22,957 nucleotides of DNA from Paracoccaceae bacterium (GCA_015487335.1 WFPZ01000208.1:1-22957); one strand, 5' to 3'. Positions 14,706 to 21,670 are shown, numbered from the stretch's first letter. The notes: generated from the letters alone by a model not told the origin. Translations and numbers: made by a program.

Positions 14706-15866
14706 TCAGTAGGCCAGGCCGCGGGCGGTGACGGGGATGACGTTTTCCACCTTGCCGTCGCGCACCAGAACGTACCAGTCATGCACGTTGCAGGTCGGGT
14801 CGCAGTGGCCGGGGATCAGCTTGATCTTCTGGTTGATCTTCAGCTTGCCCTCCGGGTCGGCGATCACGCCGTGTTCGTCCGAGCACTTGACGTATTCCAC
14901 GCCCTCGATCCCATGCACCTTGGGCAGGCCGCTGTCCACCGACTGGGCCTTGAGGCCGGCATCGACCACCGCCTTGTCGGGCTTGGCGTGGCTCATGACC
15001 GAGGTCAGCAGGAACAGCGAGGAGGCGAACTGGGTTTCGGAAATCGGCCTGCCGTTTTCATCGAGGATGCGGCCGTAGTCGGCATCCATGAAGGCGTAGG
15101 AGCCGCACTGCAGCTCGTTGTAGACGCCCGAGGTGCCCTCGAAGTAGTAGCTGCCGGTGCCGCCGCCGCCGACGATGTCGCATTCCAGCCCCTCCGCCTT
15201 CAGCGCATCCACCGCCTCGCGCACCATGGCCACGGCGATGTCGATCTTGGCCTTGCGGTCCTCGTACCTGTCGAGGTGCTGCATGGCGCCCTGGTATGCC
15301 TGGATGCCGGAGAACTTCAGCCCTTCGGCCGCGTCCACCGCCTTGGCGATGGCAACCACGTCGGCGGTCTCGGTCACGCCGCAGCGGCCGGCGCCGCAGT
15401 CGATCTCGACCAGCACCTCGATCTCGGTGCCGTGCCTGACGGCGGCCTGCGAAAGATCGGCCACGTTGTCGATGTCATCGACGCAGACCAGCGTGCGCGC
15501 GCCCAGCTTGGGCAGGCGTGCCAAGCGGTCGATCTTGGCCGGATCGCGCACCTGGTTGGAGACCAGGATGTCCTTGATGCCCTCGCGGGCAAAGGCCTCG
15601 GCCTCGGAAACCTTCTGGCAGCAGATTCCGCAGGCGCCACGCTCGATCTGCATCTTGGCGATGTCGGCGGACTTGTGCATCTTGCCGTGCACCCGCAGGC
15701 GCACGCCCATGTCGTCGGCGTGCTTCTGCATCTTGTCGAGGTTTTCCTCGAGTACGTCCATTTCCACCACCAGGCAGGGGGTCTGGATATCGGCCGCGTC
15801 CATGCCCGGCTTGGCGGGGATGTTGTAGCCTACTTCGTAAACGTCAATATCGTTGTGCTTGTTCAT
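14706..15866 (-). CDS. bhcC: Beta-hydroxyaspartate aldolase BhcC
   Basis: PLP enzyme that joins glycine and glyoxylate to form (2R,3S)-beta-hydroxyaspartate. It is of the fold-type III alanine-racemase-like, D-threonine-aldolase (DSD1) family. In the 386-residue protein the PLP lysine is most likely K62 in RVHGKMHKSADIA. GGGGTGSYY in the middle holds the cofactor phosphate, and H354 with D356 near the C-terminus (GHCDPTCNVHDW) matches the divalent-metal site of this family. The N-terminal 25 residues (MNKHNDIDVYEVGYNIPAKP) precede the usual domain start. It is the third gene of the operon, 15 bp after bhcB and 11 bp before bhcD. Confidence 0.93.
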   Translation of the reverse strand: MNKHNDIDVYEVGYNIPAKPGMDAADIQTPCLVVEMDVLEENLDKMQKHADDMGVRLRVHGKMHKSADIAKMQIERGACGICCQKVSEAEAFAREGIKDILVSNQVRDPAKIDRLARLPKLGARTLVCVDDIDNVADLSQAAVRHGTEIEVLVEIDCGAGRCGVTETADVVAIAKAVDAAEGLKFSGIQAYQGAMQHLDRYEDRKAKIDIAVAMVREAVDALKAEGLECDIVGGGGTGSYYFEGTSGVYNELQCGSYAFMDADYGRILDENGRPISETQFASSLFLLTSVMSHAKPDKAVVDAGLKAQSVDSGLPKVHGIEGVEYVKCSDEHGVIADPEGKLKINQKIKLIPGHCDPTCNVHDWYVLVRDGKVENVIPVTARGLAY

Positions 15867-15881
15867 CTTGCCTCCTCGCCC

Positions 15882-16829
15882 CTACATCCAGGGCAGTTTC
15901 TTCAGATCCACGTTGCCGCCGGTGAGGATCACCCCTACCCGCTTGCCCGCGAACCGCTCCTTGTTCTTGAAAATGGTGGCCAGCGTCACGGCACTGGAAG
16001 GTTCCACCACGATCTTCATGCGCTGCCAGATCAGGTACATGGCATCGATGATCTCCTGCTCTTCGGCCAGCAGGATGTCGGTGACGTGATTGGACACGAA
16101 ATGCCAGGTCAGATCCTTGAGCGGCACCTTCAGCCCGTCGGCCACCGTTACCGGCGCGTCGTCGGCGATGATGTGGCCGGCCTTGAAGGACCGGTAGGCA
16201 TCATCGGCCTGTTTCGGCTCGGCGGCATAGATTTCCACTTCGGGCGCGATGTTGGAAAGCGTCAGGCAGGTGCCCGAGACCATCCCGCCGCCGCCGATGG
16301 GCGCGATGACGGCATCCAGCCCCTCGACCTGGGCCATCAGTTCGCGCGAACAGGTTCCCTGCCCCGCGATCACCCTCGGGTCGTTGTAGGGATGCACGAA
16401 TTCGGCCCCCGTGCTGGCCACCACCTCGGCAAAGACCGCCTCGCGGCTGGAGGTGCTGGGCTCGCACTCCACCACGGTTCCGCCATAGCCGCGCACGGCC
16501 TCCTTCTTGGCCTCGGGCGCGGTGCGCGGCATCACCACCGTGCAGGGAATGCCCCGCCGCCCCGCCGCATAGGAAAGCGACAATCCATGGTTGCCCGAGG
16601 AATGGGTGGCCACGCCCTTGTCGGCCTGCTCGTCGGAAAGCGAGAACACCGCGTTGGAAGCCCCGCGCGCCTTGAACACGCCGGCCTTCTGGAAATTCTC
16701 GCACTTGAAGAACAGCTCGGCCCCGGTGAGCCTGTTGAAGGTGCTCGAGGTGAACACCGGAGTCTCGTGCACATGGGGGCGGATGCGCTCATGCGCAGCG
16801 AGCACGTCGTCAAAGGTGGGTATCTGCAT
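15882..16829 (-). CDS. bhcB: Beta-hydroxyaspartate dehydratase BhcB
   Basis: PLP-dependent (fold type II) dehydratase of the serine racemase/threonine dehydratase family that removes water from beta-hydroxyaspartate to give iminosuccinate. The 315-residue protein has K53 in VFKARGASNA as the Schiff-base lysine, SSGNHG (77-82) contacting the cofactor, the phosphate-binding GGGGM (179-183) and a C-terminal VEPSSAVTLAT motif. No regulatory ACT domain is present, unlike biosynthetic threonine deaminases. I chose the ATG at 16829, preceded by GAGGGAGAG; the frame extending to 16913 adds Arg/Pro-rich residues that overlap bhcA. It begins 10 bp after the bhcA stop. Confidence 0.93.
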   Translation of the reverse strand: MQIPTFDDVLAAHERIRPHVHETPVFTSSTFNRLTGAELFFKCENFQKAGVFKARGASNAVFSLSDEQADKGVATHSSGNHGLSLSYAAGRRGIPCTVVMPRTAPEAKKEAVRGYGGTVVECEPSTSSREAVFAEVVASTGAEFVHPYNDPRVIAGQGTCSRELMAQVEGLDAVIAPIGGGGMVSGTCLTLSNIAPEVEIYAAEPKQADDAYRSFKAGHIIADDAPVTVADGLKVPLKDLTWHFVSNHVTDILLAEEQEIIDAMYLIWQRMKIVVEPSSAVTLATIFKNKERFAGKRVGVILTGGNVDLKKLPWM

Positions 16830-16839
16830 CGTCTCTCCC

Positions 16840-18030
16840 TCAGGCCGCCGCCGACATCGCATTGGCGGACGTCTTGCGATAGTACTCCTGCGCTGCCGCA
16901 ACGCCGGAGCCAAGTTCGATCGGGTAGTCGAGATCCTTCATCGCCATCTCGATCGTGGCCAGACCCGAGAGCACCATCACGTCGGTCAGCGCACCGAGAT
17001 GCCCGATGCGGAACACCTTGCCGGCCATTTCGCCCAGCCCGATCCCGAAGGACACACCGTAGGCGTTGTAGGCGTGGTTGACCAGCGCATCCGAGTCGAA
17101 ACCTTCAGGCACGTAGATCGCGCTCACCGAGTTGGAATAAAGCTCGGGGCTTCTGGCACAAAGCTTCAGCCCCCAGGCCGAAACCGCCTGCCTCACGCCT
17201 TCGGCCAGCCGCTGGTGGCGGGCGAAGACGTTGTCCAGCCCCTCCTCGAACAGCATGTCGAGGGCGGTGCGCAGGCCGAAGATCAGCTGCAGCGGCGGGG
17301 TGTAGGGATAGCCGCCGGCGGCGTTGGCCCTGGTCATGTCGCGGAAATCGAAGTAGCAGCGCGGGCAGGTCGCCGCCCGGGTGGCTGCCATGGCCTTGCG
17401 GCTGACGGCGAGGATCGCCATGCCGGCGGTCAGCATCAGCCCCTTCTGCGAGCCCGAGATGGCGATGTCCACGCCCCACTCGTCCATCCTGAAGTCCATC
17501 GAGGCCAGCGAGCTGACGCAATCGACGAACAGCATCGCCGGGTGGCCCGCGCCGTCCATGGCGGCGCGCACCGCGCCGACGTCGGAGAACACGCCGGTGG
17601 CGGTTTCGTTGTGGGTCACCAAGACCGCCTTGATCTCATGGGCGGTATCGGCGGCCAGAACTTCGGCGAAACGGTCGGCCGGGGCGCCGGTGCCCCATTC
17701 GCACTCGATCACCTGCACGTCCAGGCCCTGGCGCTGGCACAGATCGATCCAGCGGTGCGAGAACATGCCGTAGCGCGCCACCAGCACCTTGTCGCCGGGC
17801 GAAAGCGTGTTGGTCACCGCCGCTTCCCAGCCGCCGGTGCCGCTGGACGGGAAGGTGATGATCTCGCCGGTCTCGGTGCGGAACAGTTTTTTCAGGTCCC
17901 GCAGAACCGGAGCCAGCACATCGACGAAATCCGGCGCGCGGTGGTCCATGGTCTGCATGTTCATCGCGTGGCGGATGCGGTCGGGGATGTTGGTGGGGCC
18001 CGGAATGAAAACCGGGTTCTGGCCTGTCAT
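16840..18030 (-). CDS. bhcA: Aspartate-glyoxylate aminotransferase BhcA
   Basis: Entry enzyme of the cycle: moves the amino group of L-aspartate to glyoxylate, yielding oxaloacetate (the cycle product) and glycine. It is a class V PLP aminotransferase related to serine-glyoxylate aminotransferases, 396 residues. The PLP lysine is K196 in ISGSQKGLML; FPSSGTGGWEAA (60-71) forms the cofactor phosphate cup; FVDCVSS (168-174) holds the conserved aspartate that contacts the PLP ring; PGPTNIP (10-16) is typical of the family. First gene of the operon, with AAGGA 6 bases before the ATG and a good promoter upstream. Without its neighbours it would be called serine-glyoxylate or alanine-glyoxylate aminotransferase. 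Confidence 0.93.
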   Translation of the reverse strand: MTGQNPVFIPGPTNIPDRIRHAMNMQTMDHRAPDFVDVLAPVLRDLKKLFRTETGEIITFPSSGTGGWEAAVTNTLSPGDKVLVARYGMFSHRWIDLCQRQGLDVQVIECEWGTGAPADRFAEVLAADTAHEIKAVLVTHNETATGVFSDVGAVRAAMDGAGHPAMLFVDCVSSLASMDFRMDEWGVDIAISGSQKGLMLTAGMAILAVSRKAMAATRAATCPRCYFDFRDMTRANAAGGYPYTPPLQLIFGLRTALDMLFEEGLDNVFARHQRLAEGVRQAVSAWGLKLCARSPELYSNSVSAIYVPEGFDSDALVNHAYNAYGVSFGIGLGEMAGKVFRIGHLGALTDVMVLSGLATIEMAMKDLDYPIELGSGVAAAQEYYRKTSANAMSAAA

Positions 18031-18062
18031 GGCGAATCCTTCATGGCTTGCTTCGTGCCGTC

Positions 18063-18090
18063 ATCATACGGGACCGCAAAGATTTTTCAA
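18063..18090 (-). promoter_or_regulatory. Sigma70-type promoter for bhcABCD
   Basis: On the minus strand TTGAAA (18085-18090) and TATGAT (18063-18068) match the -35 and -10 consensus at five of six positions each, with a 16-bp spacer. Transcription would start near 18056, leaving a leader of about 26 bases that contains the AAGGA ribosome-binding site of bhcA. An inverted repeat overlaps the -35 box. Confidence 0.6.
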
Positions 18091-18101
18091 TTTTTCTGAA
18101 A
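18085..18101. promoter_or_regulatory. Candidate BhcR operator overlapping the bhcA -35 box
   Basis: TTTCA (18085-18089) and TGAAA (18097-18101) form an inverted repeat with 7-bp spacing. Its left arm lies within the TTGAAA -35 element of bhcA, the position expected for a regulator that touches RNA polymerase. IclR proteins bind short AT-rich palindromes; which one BhcR binds is not known from sequence alone. Confidence 0.4.
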
Positions 18102-18206
18102 TGGTTTTCTGTTTTTAATGTTTATTCCGCAAGGTACGTTGAAAAAAGAAAAAATAATTTTCCGATCGCGCTGCCAGATTGGCTTTGAAATTTTTTTCCA
18201 TTTCGG
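18096..18206. repeat. Pair of inverted C[C/T]GAAATGG elements flanking the bhcA-bhcR spacer
   Basis: CTGAAATGG occurs on the plus strand at 18096-18104, and CCGAAATGG on the minus strand at 18198-18206. They match at eight of nine positions, face in opposite directions, are 102 bp apart start to start, and each sits beside one of the two divergent promoters. Confidence 0.45.
18148..18162. promoter_or_regulatory. Candidate operator GAAAA-N5-TTTTC
   Basis: A perfect 5-bp inverted repeat (18148-18152 and 18158-18162) in the middle of the AT-rich bhcA-bhcR spacer. A-rich sequence composition raises the chance of a random match. Confidence 0.3.
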
Positions 18207-18212
18207 CATTAT
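18185..18212 (+). promoter_or_regulatory. Possible bhcR promoter with GAAAT-N8-ATTTC repeat in it
   Basis: TTGAAA (18185-18190) and CATTAT (18207-18212) are spaced by 16 bp, a weaker match than the bhcA promoter. The inverted repeat GAAAT (18187-18191) / ATTTC (18200-18204) lies between them, consistent with control by its own product. A start site near 18219 would fit the downstream TTG start of bhcR, not the ATG at 18211. Confidence 0.35.
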
Positions 18213-18261
18213 GGCAGATGTCACAATCGGCACAGCACCCGAACGCGCAGGAGACAGGGCC

Positions 18262-19089
18262 TTGAACGAGCAGACCACCGAAAAGCGCAAGCGCGGACGC
18301 CCGCGGCTGGCCAGGCCTGAAAGCGCTGCCGCCAAGGTGCAGGCGCTCGACCGGGGGCTGCAGATTCTGGGCGCGCTGGCGCGCATCAACTCGGGCACCC
18401 TGTCCGAGCTGGCCCTGCACGTGGGCATGCCGCCCTCTTCGGCGCACCGCATCCTTTCCACCCTGCAGGACCACGGTTTTGTCGAGTTCGACGATACCAC
18501 CCAGGAATGGGCGATCGGCATCGGGGCGTTTCGGGTCGGCAGCGCCTACCTGGTGCGCACCAACCTGATAGAGGCGGCGCGCAAGGTGATGCGCAAGCTG
18601 ATGCTCGATACCGGCGAGACGGCCAACCTCGGCATCGAGGACAACGGCTATGTGGTCTTCGTCAGCCAGGTGGAAACCCACAACCCGATCCGGGCCTTCT
18701 TTCGCCCCGGCACGCGGGGGCACATGCACGCCTCGGGCATCGGCAAGGCGTTGCTGGCCAACATGACCCGGCGCGAGGTGGAGGCCATCCTTCAGAAAAC
18801 CGGCATGCCGGAGTTCACCCCCAACACTCTTGCCTCGCCCAGACAGCTTTTCGCCGACCTCGAGATCTGCGCCGAACGTGGCTGGTCGCTGGACGACGAA
18901 GAGCGCTACCTCGGCATGCGCTGCGTCGCCGCCCCCATCTACAACGCCTTCGGCGAAACCGTGGCGGGGATTTCCGTCTCCGGCCCCACGGTGCGCTTTT
19001 CCCGCGAGATCGTGCAGAAGACCGGCCCCGTCGTGCGCGACGCCGCCGAGGCCGTCACCGCCATGATCGGCGGCAAGCGCCCCGCCTGA
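18262..19089 (+). CDS. bhcR: IclR-type regulator BhcR of the beta-hydroxyaspartate cycle
   Basis: Transcription factor of 275 residues. A basic N-terminal tail (KRKRGRPR) leads into the winged helix-turn-helix (about residues 25-85, with TLSELALHVGMPPSSAHRILSTLQDHGFV). The IclR effector-binding domain follows (about 95-270), with HASGIGKALLANM and GMRCVAAPIYNAFGETVAGISVSGP. In Paracoccus denitrificans the orthologue responds to glyoxylate and is reported to activate bhcABCD. Start choice: TTG at 18262 has AGGAG 8 bases upstream. The in-frame ATG at 18211 has no ribosome-binding site and the codons between use many A-ending triplets unlike the rest of the gene; it would give 292 residues. Divergent from bhcA. 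The stop codon lies inside a hairpin. Confidence 0.9.
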   Translation: MNEQTTEKRKRGRPRLARPESAAAKVQALDRGLQILGALARINSGTLSELALHVGMPPSSAHRILSTLQDHGFVEFDDTTQEWAIGIGAFRVGSAYLVRTNLIEAARKVMRKLMLDTGETANLGIEDNGYVVFVSQVETHNPIRAFFRPGTRGHMHASGIGKALLANMTRREVEAILQKTGMPEFTPNTLASPRQLFADLEICAERGWSLDDEERYLGMRCVAAPIYNAFGETVAGISVSGPTVRFSREIVQKTGPVVRDAAEAVTAMIGGKRPA

Positions 19090-19106
19090 GGGACGGGCTC
19101 AGGCGG
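19082..19106. terminator. Bidirectional hairpin containing both convergent stop codons
   Basis: CCGCCTGAG (19082-19090) and CTCAGGCGG (19098-19106) form a perfect 9-bp stem with a 7-base loop. The left arm contains the bhcR TGA; the right arm contains the TGA of the convergent VTT-rhodanese gene. No T-tract follows in either direction, so termination may be only partial or factor-assisted. Confidence 0.5.
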
Positions 19107-20082
19107 CCCGGGCCCGAGGGGCGGCCCGGTTCAGGGCGTTCCATTTCGTCATGCCCCCCTGCAGCACCGTTACCGGCGCAAATCCGGCCTCCTTCAGCAG
19201 CTTCTGCGCCGCGGCCGAGCGCCGGTCGGTGCGGCAGATGGCAACGATCGGCCCCTCTCGCCCGGCCAGCTCGTCCAGCCTGGAGGGCAATTCCTCCACC
19301 GGGATGTTGAGCGCCCCCTCGATATGCCCCATGGGGCCGGTGAACTCTTCGCCGCTGCGCACGTCCAGCAAGGTGAGAGATTCGCCCGCGGACAGCCGCT
19401 CGGCCAGTTCTTCGGCCGAGATCCACCCCTCGCGGCCAGAGCCGCGAAGATGCTTCACCAGCCGCGGCACGAAGGCGATCGCCGCCAGCACCCCCAGCGC
19501 CAGCAGGCCGTAGCGGATGGCCGCCGCGTTGCCCTCCAGCGCCTCGCGCCCGGCATGGCCAAGCCAGGTATAGGCCAGTGCCCCCGGCGCCATGGTGATG
19601 AAGGATGTCAGCAGGTAGGGCAGCAGGCCGATGCGCGTCAGGCCCAGGGCATAGTTCGTCAGGTTGAAGGGAAACAGCGGTACCAGCCGCACGAAGGCCA
19701 CGAAGCGCCAGCCCTCCGCTTCCACGCCCTTGACCAGCTGGCCAAGCCGCCCGCCGGCCTTGCGCGCCACCCAGTCGCCGGCAAGGTAGCGCGCCACCAC
19801 GAAGGCAAGCCCCGCGCCGATGGTGGCCCCGGTGAGGTTGAGCAGCGTCCCCCAGACCGGCCCGAACATCGCCCCGCCGGCCAGGGCAAACAGCGAGCCC
19901 GGCGCGAACGCCACCGTGCCGGCCGCATAGGCCAGCACATAGGCCACCGGCGCCCACACCCCCAGCCCCGAAAGCCAGGCGTCGAGAACGGCAGGATCAA
20001 GCCGGTCACGGTTCAGCGCGGCCCACAGGATCGCGCCACCGACAACGGCCAGCAGGCCAAGGCGGAAAAAATTGCGCTTCAT
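19099..20082 (-). CDS. VTT (SNARE-associated/DedA-like) membrane protein fused to a rhodanese domain
   Basis: A 327-residue fusion. Residues about 1-210 form a TVP38/TMEM64-type VTT membrane domain with about five or six helices; typical sequences are FAPGSLFALAGGAMFGPVWG (60-79), GATIGAGLAFVVARYL (85-100) and the re-entrant LVPLFPFNLTNYALGLT (133-149). Residues about 220-327 form a rhodanese domain with LLDVRSGEEFTGPMGHI and the active-site loop C283-RTDRRS. The catalytic cysteine is present, so persulfide transfer is possible. Substrate is unknown; related VTT proteins have been linked to lipid or small-molecule transport. I chose the ATG at 20082, which overlaps the upstream desaturase stop as ATGA; the open frame continues to 20973 only as a shadow of that gene. 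Confidence 0.87.
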   Translation of the reverse strand: MKRNFFRLGLLAVVGGAILWAALNRDRLDPAVLDAWLSGLGVWAPVAYVLAYAAGTVAFAPGSLFALAGGAMFGPVWGTLLNLTGATIGAGLAFVVARYLAGDWVARKAGGRLGQLVKGVEAEGWRFVAFVRLVPLFPFNLTNYALGLTRIGLLPYLLTSFITMAPGALAYTWLGHAGREALEGNAAAIRYGLLALGVLAAIAFVPRLVKHLRGSGREGWISAEELAERLSAGESLTLLDVRSGEEFTGPMGHIEGALNIPVEELPSRLDELAGREGPIVAICRTDRRSAAAQKLLKEAGFAPVTVLQGGMTKWNALNRAAPRARAA

Positions 20083-20930
20083 TTCCGCTCGCCCTCGTTC
20101 TTTTCGCGATTGATCGGATAGCCGCTGGCCGGGCCCAGCGCGGGCTGGATCAGCATCCGGTCCAGCCACAGGTCGCGCCGGGTGCGGAACTGCTCGATGC
20201 CGATGGTCATGTCCTCGTGCCCCTTCGAAGGCTGGGCGGTGTAGGTGCCCAGCAACATGTCCCACCACGGCAGGTTGAACCCGAAGTTGGAATTGGTCTC
20301 GCGCGGGATCACCGAGTGGTGCACCCGGTGCATGTCGGGGGTGACGATGAAATAGCGCAGCACCGCGTCCACCTTCTTCGGCAGGCGGATGTTGGAGTGA
20401 TTGAACATCGCGCTGCCGTTGAGGATCACCTCGAAGATCAGCACCGCCACGGCCGGGGGACCAAGTGCCGCCACCGCCAGCAGCTTGATCCCCATGGACA
20501 GCAGGATCTCCAGAGGGTGGAAACGCAGCGCGGTGGTGACGTCGAACTCCAGATCCGCGTGGTGCATCCGGTGCAGTCGCCACAGGGCGGGCACCGCGTG
20601 AAACACCACGTGCTGAAGGTAGATCACCAGGTCGAGAATGATCACCGAGGCCACAATGGCCAGCCAGCCCGGCACCTCGATGTTGTTGAACAGGCCCCAG
20701 CCGCGCTCCTGCGCGGTGAGCGCCAGGCCAACAGCCACCACCGGGAAGGCCAGCCGCACCAGCAGGGTGTCGATCACCACCACCGCGAGGTTGTTCGACC
20801 AGCGCAGCAGGCGGGGGATCTCGCGCCGCCTGCGCGGGGCGGCCACCTCCCACAATGCCATGGCCAGCAGGATCCCGAGGAATACCGCCAGCCGGATCGT
20901 CGGCTCGTTGCCAAGCAGGAATTCGGTCAT
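20079..20930 (-). CDS. Fatty acid hydroxylase/sterol desaturase family membrane protein
   Basis: Di-iron membrane oxygenase family protein of 283 residues with four or so hydrophobic helices. The histidine clusters that bind the iron pair are all present: HVVFH (HxxxH, about residues 107-111), HRMHH (HxxHH, about 119-123), HPLE with nearby FNHSN in the middle, and HRVHH (about 206-210). The substrate could be a fatty acid, sterol, carotenoid or other lipid and cannot be told from sequence. The ATG at 20930 has AAGGA 8 bases upstream. Its stop overlaps the VTT-rhodanese start by 4 bp, so the two are coupled. It is divergent from the ArsR-rhodanese gene across an 80-bp spacer holding a palindromic operator. 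Confidence 0.9.
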   Translation of the reverse strand: MTEFLLGNEPTIRLAVFLGILLAMALWEVAAPRRRREIPRLLRWSNNLAVVVIDTLLVRLAFPVVAVGLALTAQERGWGLFNNIEVPGWLAIVASVIILDLVIYLQHVVFHAVPALWRLHRMHHADLEFDVTTALRFHPLEILLSMGIKLLAVAALGPPAVAVLIFEVILNGSAMFNHSNIRLPKKVDAVLRYFIVTPDMHRVHHSVIPRETNSNFGFNLPWWDMLLGTYTAQPSKGHEDMTIGIEQFRTRRDLWLDRMLIQPALGPASGYPINREKNEGERK

Positions 20931-20965
20931 CGTTTTGGTCCTTGCGTTCGCGCGGCAGCACCGCT

Positions 20966-20989
20966 ACATTCAATTTATCGCTTGAATGT
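20966..20989. promoter_or_regulatory. Palindromic operator between desaturase and ArsR-rhodanese genes
   Basis: ACATTCAA (20966-20973) and TTGAATGT (20982-20989) form a perfect 8-bp inverted repeat with an 8-bp spacer. It is placed 22 bp before the ArsR-type gene and 36 bp before the desaturase gene, so a bound dimer would block both promoters. Size and AT-rich ATTCAA/TTGAAT arms fit ArsR/SmtB-family operators; the divergent HTH regulator is the obvious candidate to bind it. Confidence 0.65.
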
Positions 20990-21010
20990 TATATTGACAG
21001 GACGGGCAGC

Positions 21011-21670
21011 ATGTCAACCGGACCGAAACAGGCCCTGTATTCCGAGTTCGCCGCCATCGGGCGCGCGCTCGGCCATCCGCACCGGCTGGAGATGCTGGAA
21101 CACCTCGGCCAGCGCGAACGCGGCGTCGAGGCGCTGGCCCAGCGCGTCGGCCTGACGGTGGCCAACACCTCGCAGCACCTCCAGCACCTGCGCCGCGCGG
21201 GGCTGGTGAAATCGCGCCGGCAAGGAAAGTTCGTGCTCTACAGCCTTGCCGACGAGTCCGTGACCACGCTGCTCGGCGCACTCTTCCAGGTGGGCGAGCG
21301 CAACCTCGCCGAGGTGGACCGCGTGTTGCGCGGCTATTTCTCCGAGCGCGATTCGATGGAGCCCGTCACCCCCGAAGAACTGCTCGAGCGCACCCGCGAG
21401 GGCCTTGTCACCGTGCTCGACGTGCGCCCGCCCGACGAATTCGCCGCCGGCCATCTGCCCGGTGCCATCAACATCCCTCTCAGCGAGCTGGAAGAGCGCG
21501 TGGGCGAGCTTGCCGACGGGCGCGAGGTCATCGCCTACTGCCGCGGGCCCTATTGCGTGCTGTCCTTCGAGGCCGTCGCGGCACTGCGCGAAAGGGGCAT
21601 CCCGGCCCGGCGCCTCGAAGACGGCCTGCCCGAGTGGCGCGCCGCCGGGCTGCCGCTGGAAGAGGCCTGA
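21011..21670 (+). CDS. ArsR-family HTH regulator fused to a rhodanese domain
   Basis: A 219-residue two-domain regulator. Residues about 8-95 form an ArsR-type winged helix (LGHPHRLEMLEHLGQRE, VANTSQHLQHLRRAGLVKSRR). No ELCVCDL-type metal-binding cysteines are present; the HTH half has no cysteine at all. Residues about 115-217 form a rhodanese domain (VLDVRPPDEFAAGHLPGAINIP) with the loop C177-RGPY-C182. The paired cysteines could sense sulfane sulfur or oxidants by forming a persulfide or disulfide, which is inference. The ATG at 21011 has AGGACGG upstream; the open frame to 20855 runs through the operator and the divergent gene, so it is not used. Likely autoregulated through the adjacent palindrome. 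Confidence 0.88.
   Translation: MSTGPKQALYSEFAAIGRALGHPHRLEMLEHLGQRERGVEALAQRVGLTVANTSQHLQHLRRAGLVKSRRQGKFVLYSLADESVTTLLGALFQVGERNLAEVDRVLRGYFSERDSMEPVTPEELLERTREGLVTVLDVRPPDEFAAGHLPGAINIPLSELEERVGELADGREVIAYCRGPYCVLSFEAVAALRERGIPARRLEDGLPEWRAAGLPLEEA

Noticed and set aside
14673..17081. 802-codon plus-strand open frame opposite the bhc genes
   Set aside because: It is antisense to three PLP/reductase genes with intact catalytic motifs, has His/Gly/Ala-rich composition and no recognisable motif; a shadow frame from high GC content.
19099..20973. 624-codon frame suggesting one large VTT-rhodanese protein
   Set aside because: The first 297 codons lie over the sterol-desaturase gene in another frame and lack any domain pattern. 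The ATG at 20082 overlapping the desaturase stop is the true start.
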